Positions 1 to 6,526 are shown, numbered from the stretch's first letter. The stretch is DNA of 11,949 nucleotides from an uncultured Collinsella sp. (GCA_958407465.1 CATYIV010000047.1:1-11949), one strand, 5' to 3'. The notes: a model not told the origin generated them from the sequence alone. Numbers and translations: made by a program.

Positions 1-12
1 TTCCCCGCCACC
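1..12 (+). tRNA. 3' tail of a tRNA cut by the window edge (identity unknown)
   Basis: The window opens with two T-stem bases, an acceptor 3' strand CCCCGCC, discriminator A and CC, immediately before a terminator. A second copy at 187-198 is preceded by GATTCCC (180-186), which looks like the end of a T loop and the start of a T stem (TTCGATT/CCC). The matching 5' acceptor would be GGCGGGG. The next base is T, so a full CCA end is apparently not encoded, unlike the Leu and Arg tRNAs later in the window. The anticodon lies outside the window, so no amino acid is assigned. Confidence 0.5.
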
Positions 13-23
13 TTGAATTGACT

Positions 24-53
24 AGGACCTCTGCAAAGGGGTCCTTTTCTTTT
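24..53 (+). terminator. Rho-independent terminator of the first tRNA
   Basis: AGGACCTC pairs with GGGGTCCT across the loop TGCAAA, giving 8 bp with one G-T wobble, followed by a T-rich run broken by one C. It sits about a dozen bases after the tRNA end. It is copied exactly at 210-239. Confidence 0.8.
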
Positions 54-186
54 ATACAGCCCCCACATGGAATCGAACCCCGTGAGGGCGCGGAGCTGAG
101 TAAACGCGTAAGCGTTTGCCAGCGCAGCTCGCAAGGCGCGTAAGCGCCACAGCGGTCCGTCCGCGCAGCGCGCGGACGCGATTCCC

Positions 187-241
187 TTCCCCGCCACCTT
201 GAATTGACTAGGACCTCTGCAAAGGGGTCCTTTTCTTTTAT
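187..241 (+). repeat. Second copy of the tRNA tail and terminator
   Basis: This 55-bp stretch is identical to positions 1-55. It carries the acceptor 3' strand, ACC and the terminator (210-239), but no tRNA 5' half precedes it; the hairpin block does. It is therefore a tail duplication, not a tRNA gene. Confidence 0.9.
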
Positions 242-253
242 CGAGGGCTCTGC

Positions 254-483
254 GGAAATTGCGTCCCGGAATTTGGCTTCAGAGTGGGATGCGTTTTCCG
301 CTTTGATGTCGCTTGGGAAAGCGCGACCCGGAATCCGGCGTCAGAATGGGACGTGCTTTCCTTTTGCGGCCTTTGGCGGAAACTGCGTCCCAGATCTCGC
401 GCTCAGAACGGGATGCATTTTCCGATTGAGGCCTCGAACGGAAAATGCATCCCAGTCTTTTGCGAAAACGGGATGCGCTTTCC
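254..483. repeat. Array of eight 14-bp motifs in alternating orientation, 62-bp period
   Basis: Motif F (consensus GGGATGCGTTTTCC) lies at 286, 348, 410 and 470. Its reverse complement-like partner R (consensus GGAAANTGCGTCCC) lies at 254, 316, 378 and 440. R starts are exactly 62 bp apart; F starts are 62, 62 and 60 bp apart. Spacers are 18 bp (R to F; the last is 16) and 16 bp (F to R). F at 410 and R at 440 are perfect reverse complements over 14 bp. Any adjacent pair can form a hairpin. The array lies upstream of the glycosidase promoter and downstream of a terminator, so it may be double-stranded DNA binding sites or an RNA folding array. ORFs crossing it are artefacts of the repeat. Confidence 0.9.
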
Positions 484-564
484 GGCCGCCTACTTCCGGC
501 GCATATGTACATCTCGGCGCGCCATCTCGGGCCCGCCCAGATATTCCTCCCGCTTTTGCGCCAC

Positions 565-607
565 TTTACAGACCGTTCGGTCGTCTGTCCGCACGCGCGG
601 GTATACT
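565..607 (+). promoter_or_regulatory. Likely promoter and dyad operator of the GH5-like gene
   Basis: A good -10 box TATACT lies at 602-607, 65 bp before the start codon. The -35 region at the right distance (579-584, GGTCGT) is poor. It overlaps a dyad in which ACAGAC (567-572) faces GTCTGT (583-588) with ACCGTTCGGT at its core (571-580). A poor -35 covered by a dyad is typical of a regulated promoter, and GACCG-CGGTC dyads are common among TetR-family operators. No regulator gene is present in the window. Confidence 0.4.
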
Positions 608-672
608 CAAAACGATACTTTTCCTATGCAATACGATGCAGGCTCGGCCTGCACGATCCGAAGGGGGCAGTG

Positions 673-1734
673 ATGGAGAGGATACTCGGCGTTAATCTCT
701 CTGGCTGGTTTATTCCCGAGCCTTGGGTGACCCCGTCGCTATACGCGGCGACCGGTGCATCCAACGCGGCCGAGCTGCAGGAGGCCATGGGCACCGCCGC
801 CTATAACGAGCGCATGCGCCGTCATTACGAGACGTTTGTGAGCGAGGACGATTTCCGTCGCATGGCGCAGATCGGCCTCAACGCCGTGCGTCTGCCGGTG
901 CCCTGGTATGCCTTTGGCTCGCAGGAGTCCGATGCGTCCTACATCTCGGTTGTCGACTACATCGACCGTGCAATTGAGTGGGCTGCCAAGTACGACATCC
1001 GCGTGCTGCTTGATCTGGCAACTGTGCCCGGTGGCCAGGGCGATTCCAACGATTCGCCCGCCACGCCGGAGGCTGTTGCCGAGTGGCATTCGTCCACTAA
1101 CGGCCGCCATGTCGCACTCGACGTGCTCGAGCGCTTGGCTGATCGCTACGGCGAGGCCGAGAGCCTGCTGGGCATTGAGCTGCTGGATACGCCGCAGATG
1201 AGTGTCCGCAAGAGCCTCTTCACCATGACGGATGGCATTCCTGCTCACTACCTGCGCAATTTCTATCGCGATGCCTACGAGCTCGTCCGTTCGTATATGC
1301 CCGAGGATAAGATCGTCGTCTTCTCGTCGTCGGGGCATCCCAGCGAGTGGAAGCATTTTATGCGCGGCGCCAAGTACAAGAACGTCTACATGGACCTTCA
1401 CCTGTACCATTACCGCGACGAGCATGCGCTCGACATCACGAGCCCCCGCGGGCTGACGACGGCGATTTCGCGTAACAAGCGCGAGCTCAAAGAAGCGATT
1501 TCGACTGGGTTCCCCGTGCTGGTGGGCGAATGGTCGGGCGCGGCGATCTTTACCAACTCGTCGGTTACGCCCGAGGGCCGCAATGCCTACGAGCGCGTGT
1601 TTATCGCCAACCAACTGGCTTCGTTTGCACCGGCTGCCGGTTGGTTCTTCCAAACGTGGAAGACCGAGAAGCGCATTGCAGCATGGGACGCCCGCGCGGC
1701 GCTCGGTACGCTCGAGCGTGGCATGATTGAATAG
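673..1734 (+). CDS. GH5-like (exo-1,3-glucanase-type) glycosidase with altered active site
   Basis: This is a 353-residue TIM-barrel protein of glycoside hydrolase family 5, closest in pattern to exo-beta-1,3-glucanases. The N-terminus GVNLSGWFIPEPWVTPSL mirrors the family start, followed by SEDDFRRMAQIGLNAVRLP and, near the end, GWFFQTWKTEK. The nucleophile motif VGEWSG is intact (E286). The acid/base motif, normally NEP, reads DTP, so the catalytic Glu is Thr173, and the usual DLH reads DLA (Ala116). No signal peptide is visible, so it is probably cytoplasmic. ATG 673 is chosen because AAGGGGG (661-667) lies 5 bases upstream; the reading frame extends further upstream only into non-coding sequence, and GTG 670 is an alternative. 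It ends 6 bp before rsmI and is likely cotranscribed with it. GH5 fold assignment is firm; activity and substrate are not. Confidence 0.8.
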   Translation: MERILGVNLSGWFIPEPWVTPSLYAATGASNAAELQEAMGTAAYNERMRRHYETFVSEDDFRRMAQIGLNAVRLPVPWYAFGSQESDASYISVVDYIDRAIEWAAKYDIRVLLDLATVPGGQGDSNDSPATPEAVAEWHSSTNGRHVALDVLERLADRYGEAESLLGIELLDTPQMSVRKSLFTMTDGIPAHYLRNFYRDAYELVRSYMPEDKIVVFSSSGHPSEWKHFMRGAKYKNVYMDLHLYHYRDEHALDITSPRGLTTAISRNKRELKEAISTGFPVLVGEWSGAAIFTNSSVTPEGRNAYERVFIANQLASFAPAAGWFFQTWKTEKRIAAWDARAALGTLERGMIE

Positions 1735-1740
1735 GTTGAT

Positions 1741-2619
1741 ATGACGCAAAACAGCGCCCATACGGGCAAACTCTATGTGGTCGGCACGCCCATCGGCAAC
1801 CTGGGCGACCTGTCCCCGCGCGTTGGCGAGGCGTTTGCCGCCGCCGATGTCATTTGCTGCGAAGACACGCGTGTGACGTCAAAGCTGCTGATGCATCTGG
1901 GCATTTCCAAGCCGCTTGTCCGTTGCGATGAGAATGTGATCGCCAGCCGCGCCGCCGGCCTGGTCGACCGTCTGCTGGCGGGGGAGACCCTCGCCTTTGC
2001 CTCGGACGCCGGCATGCCGAGCGTGTCCGATCCCGGCCAGGCGCTGGTCGAGGCGGCACGTGAGGCCGATGTGCCCGTCGAAGTTATTCCCGGGCCCTCT
2101 GCTTGCGTCACGGCGCTCGTTTCGTCCGGCATTCCCTGCGAGCATTTTTTCTTCGAGGGCTTTTTGGGCCGAAAGCACGGCGACCGTGTGCGCCGTTTGC
2201 AGCGCCTTGCCGTGGTGCCCGGCGCGCTCATCTTCTACGAGTCTCCACATCGCATCGTGGCGACGCTCGAGGCCGTGGTGGAGGTCTTTCCCCAGCGTGA
2301 GGTTGCCGTCTGCCGCGAGCTCACCAAGCTGCACGAGGAAGTCTTGCGCGGGCCCGCTGCCCAGCTTGCCGAGGAGCTGCGTGCTCGCGGCGAGGTAAAG
2401 GGCGAGATTGCGCTGGTCATCGCGCCGCCGAGCGAGGATGAGGAGGCCGGTGCCGTGCCGGTTGGCGCCGCGGCAGCGGATCCCGACGAGGCCCTGCGCG
2501 AGGATATCCGCGCCGCGCTCGAGGAGGGGGAGCCCGCGTCTGCGGTGGCCAAGCGCCTGTCTCAGAAGTATTCGCGCCGCAAGCGCGATGTCTATGCCAT
2601 GGTGCTCGATATGCAATAG
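1741..2619 (+). CDS. rsmI: 16S rRNA (cytidine-1402-2'-O)-methyltransferase RsmI
   Basis: This 292-residue protein belongs to the tetrapyrrole-methylase fold family and 2'-O-methylates C1402 in the 16S decoding centre using S-adenosylmethionine. Diagnostic segments are GTPIGNLGDLS (15-25), CEDTR (40-44), SDAGMPSVSDPG (88-99), PGPSA (117-121) and FYESPHRI in the middle. After an acidic, Ala-rich linker comes a basic C-terminal segment (KRLSQKYSRRKRDVY) typical of the family. Length is normal. The start follows the glycosidase stop by 6 bp with only a weak purine run (AGG at 1733-1735), suggesting translation coupled to the upstream gene. In many Gram-positives rsmI lies near metG, tatD and rsmA, as here. 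Confidence 0.96.
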   Translation: MTQNSAHTGKLYVVGTPIGNLGDLSPRVGEAFAAADVICCEDTRVTSKLLMHLGISKPLVRCDENVIASRAAGLVDRLLAGETLAFASDAGMPSVSDPGQALVEAAREADVPVEVIPGPSACVTALVSSGIPCEHFFFEGFLGRKHGDRVRRLQRLAVVPGALIFYESPHRIVATLEAVVEVFPQREVAVCRELTKLHEEVLRGPAAQLAEELRARGEVKGEIALVIAPPSEDEEAGAVPVGAAAADPDEALREDIRAALEEGEPASAVAKRLSQKYSRRKRDVYAMVLDMQ

Positions 2620-2688
2620 ATGGAGGATATCCAGCCCTTGCGCTAGAATCATCCTCTGTATGCAACGTTTTTCTGGAGGACAAACCCC

Positions 2689-4290
2689 ATGGATCAAAGC
2701 AAGCCTTCGTTCTTTATCACGACGCCCATCTACTACGTCAACGCCGATCCGCACCTGGGCACGGCTTATTCCACCATCATCGCCGACGTTCAGGCTCGCT
2801 ATCGCCGCTCCGCCGGCTATAACGTCAAGTTCCTGACCGGCATGGACGAGCACGGCGAGAAGGTCGCCGAGGCCGCAGCCAAGCACAACATGACGCCTCA
2901 GGAGTGGACCGACAGCCAGGCTCCGCACTTCAAGGAGCTTTGGAACAAGCTCGAGATCTCCAACGACGACTTCATCCGCACCACCGAGCCGCGCCAGCAT
3001 CATGCCGTGCAGTACCTGTGGGAGCGCATGAAGGAGTCCGGTTACCTGTATAAGGGCAGCTACGACGGCTGGTATTGCGTGCCTGATGAGACCTACTTCA
3101 CCGATACACAGGTCCAGAAGGGCGACGAGGAGTACGGCAGCGTCGGCCAGCACCTGTGCCCCGACTGCCACCGTCCGCTTGAGCGCGTGCAGGAGGAGTC
3201 CTACTTCTTCAAGCTTTCCGCTTTCCAGGACAAGCTGCTCAAGCTCTATGACGAGCACCCCGACTTTGTCGAGCCTGCGTTCCGCATGAACGAGGTTCGC
3301 AGCTTTGTCGAGGGCGGCCTTAATGACCTTTCCGTGAGCCGTACGAGCTTCGACTGGGGCATCCAGGTTCCGTTTGACGAGGGCCATGTGACCTATGTAT
3401 GGTTCGACGCGCTGCTCAACTATATGACGGCCGTCGGCTACGGTGTCGACACCGACGAGGCGCGTGCCGAGCTGGCCTATCGCTGGCCCGCGCAGTTCCA
3501 CATCGTGGGTAAGGACATCATTCGCTTCCACTGCGTCATTTGGCCCGCCATGCTCATGGCCATCGGCGAGGCCCTGCCCGAGCACGTCTTTGCCCACGGC
3601 TTCCTGACCGTGCGCAATGCCGAGACCGGCAAGGCCGAGAAGATGTCCAAGAGCCGCGGCAACGCCATCGCTCCGCAGGACGTTATCGACATGTTGGGCG
3701 TCGAGGGCTATCGCTACTACTTCATGACCGACGTCGTCCCCGGCACCGACGGTGCCATCAGCTTCGATCGCATGGAGCAGGTCTACAACGCCGACCTGGC
3801 CAACAGCTGGGGCAACCTTATCTCGCGTTCGCTCAACATGAGCGGCAAGTACTTTGATGGTTGCGCGCCCGCCAAGCCCGCATCGTTCGATGCGTTCGAC
3901 AACCCGCTGGCAAAGATCGCCGATGGTCTGGTCGAGCGCTACATGGCCAAGATGGACGTGCTCGATTACGGCGGAGCCAAGGACGAGGTCATGGAGCTCA
4001 TCCATGCCGCCAACCACTACATCGAGGACTCTGAGCCTTGGGCACTTGCCAAGGACGAGGCCAAGGCTGACGAGCTGGCGTTTGTGATCTACAACCTGCT
4101 CGAGGCCATCCGCATTGCCGCCCACCTGCTGATGCCGCTCATGCCTCAGACCTCTGCCGAGGCCCTGCGCCGCCTGTCCTGCGAGGACGAGGCCGCGACC
4201 GACGACCTCAAGGGCATTTGCGCTTGGGGCCTGCTTGCCGGCGGTCAGCCTGTCGAGAAGGGCGAGCCGCTGTTCCCGCGTCTGGGCTAA
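2689..4290 (+). CDS. metG: Methionyl-tRNA synthetase
   Basis: This 533-residue class I synthetase charges tRNA-Met with methionine. The HIGH-equivalent HLGT is at 22-25 after TTPIYYVNADP, and KMSKS is at 318-322. The anticodon-binding helical domain fills the C-terminal part, including NSWGNLISR. The protein stops near residue 533, so it lacks the C-terminal OB-fold dimerisation domain of longer homologues. In the connective insert only one Cys pair remains (C157, C160 in CPDC); near YC (C130) the second Cys of the usual pair reads Asp in VPDE, so zinc binding may be reduced or lost. GGAGGA (2675-2680) lies 8 bases before the ATG. The 69-bp gap after rsmI contains a possible -10 TAGAAT (2644-2649) with no good -35. 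Confidence 0.97.
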   Translation: MDQSKPSFFITTPIYYVNADPHLGTAYSTIIADVQARYRRSAGYNVKFLTGMDEHGEKVAEAAAKHNMTPQEWTDSQAPHFKELWNKLEISNDDFIRTTEPRQHHAVQYLWERMKESGYLYKGSYDGWYCVPDETYFTDTQVQKGDEEYGSVGQHLCPDCHRPLERVQEESYFFKLSAFQDKLLKLYDEHPDFVEPAFRMNEVRSFVEGGLNDLSVSRTSFDWGIQVPFDEGHVTYVWFDALLNYMTAVGYGVDTDEARAELAYRWPAQFHIVGKDIIRFHCVIWPAMLMAIGEALPEHVFAHGFLTVRNAETGKAEKMSKSRGNAIAPQDVIDMLGVEGYRYYFMTDVVPGTDGAISFDRMEQVYNADLANSWGNLISRSLNMSGKYFDGCAPAKPASFDAFDNPLAKIADGLVERYMAKMDVLDYGGAKDEVMELIHAANHYIEDSEPWALAKDEAKADELAFVIYNLLEAIRIAAHLLMPLMPQTSAEALRRLSCEDEAATDDLKGICAWGLLAGGQPVEKGEPLFPRLG

Positions 4291-4329
4291 GACGCGGCGC
4301 GCCATATCGGCAATTTGCTGTTTAGATGT

Positions 4330-4365
4330 AAGGGCATGGCCGCCACGGTCCATGCCCTTTCGTTT
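4330..4365 (+). terminator. Rho-independent terminator after metG
   Basis: AAGGGCATGG (4330-4339) pairs perfectly with CCATGCCCTT (4350-4359) across a 10-base loop, followed by a short interrupted T run. It ends 32 bp before rsmA, where no convincing new promoter is seen, so partial readthrough into rsmA-tatD is plausible. Confidence 0.7.
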
Positions 4366-4397
4366 CAAGACGCCGCCATCATGCTAAGGAGGCAACT

Positions 4398-5258
4398 ATG
4401 ACAACTTCGCCTTTGGCAAACCCCACGGCAACAAGGGAGCTGCTGGAGGAGTTTGGCCTTGCGACCAAGCATCGCCTGGGCCAGAACTTCCTGATCGACA
4501 ACCATGTGATCGAGCGCATTTGCGAGCTTGCCGAGCTTGCGGGCGATGAGCGCGTGCTCGAGGTTGGTCCGGGCGTTGGCACGCTCACGCTTGCGCTGTT
4601 GCAGGAGGCGGCGTGCGTCACGTCGATCGAAGCAGATCCCGAGCTCGAACCGGTGCTCGACGCCCATGCCGCCGACTATGCCAACTTCCGCTTTATCATG
4701 GGCGACGCGCTTAAGGTGGGCCCGGAGCAGATTGAGCAGGCCGCCGGCGGCGAGCCCACGGTATTTGTCGCGAACTTGCCCTATAACGTGGCGGCGACGA
4801 TCATTTTGCAATTTTTCCAGACGATGCCGGCGCTCAAGCGTGCCGTCGTCATGGTGCAAAAGGAGGTTGCCGATCGCATTGCCGCAGTGCCGGGCAACAA
4901 GACCTATGGCGGCTATACGGCAAAGCTCGGCCTGTATGCGCAGGTGACGGGTCGCTTTGAGGTGCCGCCGCGTTGCTTTATGCCAGCGCCGCACGTGGAC
5001 TCGGCCGTCGTGCGTATCGACCGTGTTGACGGCGAGGTGCCCGAGGGGCTCGATCGCGAGTTCGTGGCTCGTGTGATCGACGCTGCATTTGCTCAGCGGC
5101 GCAAGACCATCCGAAATTCCATGAGCGCCAACGGTTTTGCCAAGGACGTGCTCGATGCCGCTTTTGAGGTTTGCGGTATCGCACCCACCACGCGCGCCGA
5201 GACGCTCGATGTTGCCGACTTTGTCCGTCTGGCCCGGGAGCTAATCCATGACGCCTAA
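4398..5258 (+). CDS. rsmA: 16S rRNA dimethyladenosine transferase RsmA (KsgA)
   Basis: This 286-residue Rossmann-fold methyltransferase dimethylates A1518 and A1519 near the 3' end of 16S rRNA during late 30S assembly. The family entry motif RLGQNFLID is at about 26-34, the SAM-binding loop EVGPGVG at 55-61, an acidic residue for SAM ribose in SIEAD (76-80), and the catalytic NLPY at 126-129, followed by MVQKEVADRI. The C-terminal domain contains the conserved FAQRRKTIRN. A strong Shine-Dalgarno AAGGAGG (4386-4392) lies 5 bases before the ATG. Its 3' end overlaps tatD by 11 bp. Loss of this enzyme commonly gives kasugamycin resistance. Confidence 0.97.
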   Translation: MTTSPLANPTATRELLEEFGLATKHRLGQNFLIDNHVIERICELAELAGDERVLEVGPGVGTLTLALLQEAACVTSIEADPELEPVLDAHAADYANFRFIMGDALKVGPEQIEQAAGGEPTVFVANLPYNVAATIILQFFQTMPALKRAVVMVQKEVADRIAAVPGNKTYGGYTAKLGLYAQVTGRFEVPPRCFMPAPHVDSAVVRIDRVDGEVPEGLDREFVARVIDAAFAQRRKTIRNSMSANGFAKDVLDAAFEVCGIAPTTRAETLDVADFVRLARELIHDA

Positions 5259-6165
5259 TGCCGAACGCGTGACGTTTACCAAGAAAAAGAAGACGGTTGC
5301 TTGTCCCGTGCCCTTGGCGCCGCTTGCCGACACGCATGCACATCTGCTTTCGTTTTGGGGCAAGGATGTGCCCGAGACGCTCGTGCGCGCCAAAGCCGCG
5401 GGCGTCGACCTGTTGGTGACGATGTTCGACCCCATTGCCGACAAGCGCAGCGTGGCGGACTATAGCGACTGGCTGGTGCGCGAGATTCTTCCGATGCAGG
5501 ATATCCCGCAGATCAAGTATCTTGCCGGCGTGCATCCGTATGGCGCGCCGGACTATACCGACGACGTTCATGCACAGGTCGTTGCGGCACTTGATGACCC
5601 CTTATGCGCCGGTATTGGCGAAATCGGCCTGGACTATCACATGGACTATGACGACGATATCGCGCCGGCACCCCATAACGTGCAGATTGATTGCATGGCG
5701 CGCCAGCTCGAGCTTGCCGTGCGCCGCAATGTGCCGGTGGAGCTGCACCTGCGTCACGAGGACTCGGATGGGGAGCGCACCTCGCACGTTGATGCGTACA
5801 ACGTACTGCGCGAGGTGGGTGTGCCCCAGGCTGGTTGTGTGCTGCACTGTTTTGGCGAGGACCGCGCCACGATGGAGCGCTTTGTGGATTTGGGCTGCTA
5901 TATCGCCTATGGCGGTGCGGCCACCTTTAAGCGCAACGACGATGTGCGCGAGGCATTTGCGGCAACCCCACTCGATCGAATTTTGTTCGAGACGGATTGC
6001 CCGTATATGGCTCCGGAGCCCATCCGCGGTCTTGAATGCGAGCCCGCAATGATCTCCATTACGGCAAACACGCTGGTCAACGACCGTGTCGATCGTACCG
6101 GCGAGGATGCTGAGGCAATCGCGCGAGCAGCTTGGGAAAATGCCTGCAAACTTTTTCAAAAATAG
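5248..6165 (+). CDS. tatD: TatD-family metal-dependent hydrolase
   Basis: This 305-residue amidohydrolase-fold protein is of the TatD family, associated with DNA 3'-exonuclease activity and, in some members, D-aminoacyl-tRNA deacylation. Predicted metal ligands are H30 and H32 (ADTHAH), E125 (GEIGLDYH), H167 (ELHLRHE), H200 (LHCFGE) and D250 (FETDCPYMAP). It is about 40 residues longer than typical homologues: roughly 26 residues precede the first motif, with a Lys-rich TKKKK run. The ATG overlaps the rsmA stop by 11 bp and has GGGAG (5236-5240) inside rsmA, so translation is probably coupled. tatD beside metG and rsmA is a widespread arrangement. Confidence 0.93.
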   Translation: MTPNAERVTFTKKKKTVACPVPLAPLADTHAHLLSFWGKDVPETLVRAKAAGVDLLVTMFDPIADKRSVADYSDWLVREILPMQDIPQIKYLAGVHPYGAPDYTDDVHAQVVAALDDPLCAGIGEIGLDYHMDYDDDIAPAPHNVQIDCMARQLELAVRRNVPVELHLRHEDSDGERTSHVDAYNVLREVGVPQAGCVLHCFGEDRATMERFVDLGCYIAYGGAATFKRNDDVREAFAATPLDRILFETDCPYMAPEPIRGLECEPAMISITANTLVNDRVDRTGEDAEAIARAAWENACKLFQK

Positions 6166-6168
6166 TTC

Positions 6169-6197
6169 TTGCGTTCGCGATGGCGCTCCGTTATTCT
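6169..6197 (+). promoter_or_regulatory. tRNA-Leu promoter
   Basis: TTGCGT (6169-6174) and TATTCT (6192-6197) are separated by 17 bp; the tRNA begins 12 bases after the -10 box. It starts just 3 bases after the tatD stop. Confidence 0.75.
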
Positions 6198-6208
6198 AAT
6201 TCCTGCAC

Positions 6209-6295
6209 GCGGGCGTGGCGGAATTGGCAGACGCGTACGGTTCAGGTCCGTATGGGGGCAACCCCATGAAGGTTCAAGTCCTTTCGCCCGCACCA
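6209..6295 (+). tRNA. tRNA-Leu (anticodon CAG)
   Basis: This 87-base class II tRNA has acceptor stem GCGGGCG paired with CGCCCGC, discriminator A and encoded CCA. The anticodon stem TACGG/CCGTA encloses TTCAGGT, giving anticodon CAG. A long variable arm (GGGGGCAACCCC region) supports Leu. The T loop is TTCAAGT. Its tail, from GTCC at 6278, is duplicated at 6467. Confidence 0.97.
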
Positions 6296-6466
6296 TTAAA
6301 TGAAAGAGCTCCCAGCAATGGGAGCTTTTTTGTTATGGGCCCATCACAGGGACTTGAACCTGTAAAGGAGCGAGCGTAAAGAAAACGCGGAGCGTTTTTA
6401 GCGAGCTGGCGAGGACGCCGGCAGGCGGCCGAAGCCGGTGCGGATCCGCGAAGCGGATACGCGGAC
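6278..6466 (+). repeat. tRNA-tail hairpin unit B (after tRNA-Leu)
   Basis: This 189-bp unit consists of the Leu tail and terminator (6278-6337), an inverted Leu T-arm segment GGACTTGAACCT (about 6350-6361), and the hairpin block. Stems are AAAACGC (6382-6388) with GCGTTTT (6392-6398), CCGGC (6418-6422) with GCCGG (6434-6438), and ATCCGC (6444-6449) with GCGGAT (6453-6458). The block is closely similar to that at 11360-11446 and more distantly similar to 90-178. The intact tRNA lies upstream, so the gene is not disrupted. No coding capacity is credible. Confidence 0.85.
6307..6331 (+). terminator. tRNA-Leu terminator
   Basis: AGCTCCCA pairs perfectly with TGGGAGCT across GCAA and runs into six T residues. 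It is copied at 6496-6520. Confidence 0.9.
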
Positions 6467-6526
6467 GTCCTTTCGCCCGCACCATTGAATGAAAGAGCTC
6501 CCAGCAATGGGAGCTTTTTTGTTATG
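6467..6526 (+). repeat. Duplicated tRNA-Leu tail and terminator
   Basis: This is a 60-bp copy of 6278-6337 with one mismatch (A to G in the spacer after CCA). It carries the last T-stem and acceptor bases, CCA and the terminator (6496-6520), but is preceded by the hairpin block instead of a tRNA body. It may insulate the downstream SPFH gene from tRNA transcription. Confidence 0.92.

Larger units (their letters stand above)
1..186 (+). repeat. tRNA-tail hairpin unit A (first of three loci)
   Basis: This unit consists of the tRNA tail and terminator (1-55), an inverted T-arm segment GGAATCGAACCCC (69-81), and three hairpins. Hairpin 1 has outer stem GAGCTG (93-98) with CAGCTC (125-130) and inner stem AAACGC (102-107) with GCGTTT (112-117). 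Hairpin 2 is GGCGC (135-139) with GCGCC (144-148). Hairpin 3 is GTCCGCGC (159-166) with GCGCGGAC (170-177). The tail and terminator then restart exactly at 187, so the period is 186 bp. The same architecture follows tRNA-Leu (6278-6526) and the first tRNA-Arg (11256-11549), with related hairpin sequence there. No protein is encoded. The mechanism of origin is unknown. Confidence 0.75.

Noticed and set aside
254..483. CRISPR-like array
   Set aside because: Repeats are only 14 bp, alternate in orientation, drift in sequence, and the spacers resemble one another; no cas genes are present.
204..695. Overlapping + strand reading frames across 204-695 (129-163 codons)
   Set aside because: They run through the terminator and repeat array, lack ribosome sites, are rich in Arg/Pro/Cys and occur in several frames at once because of the repeats.
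1879..4368. 829-codon - strand open frame antisense to rsmI and metG
   Set aside because: It is the mirror of strongly supported genes; G/C-rich third positions suppress stops on the opposite strand. It has no ribosome site and the protein has no recognisable domain.
6338..6466. Integrated phage, IS or MITE with classic ends
   Set aside because: No integrase or transposase gene, no terminal inverted repeats in the usual sense, and the bounding direct repeats are 55-60 bp tRNA tails with terminators, not short target duplications.
6274..6507. 77-codon - strand frame across the tRNA-Leu unit
   Set aside because: It begins and ends in the duplicated terminator (the same peptide occurs at both ends), so it is a by-product of the repeat.
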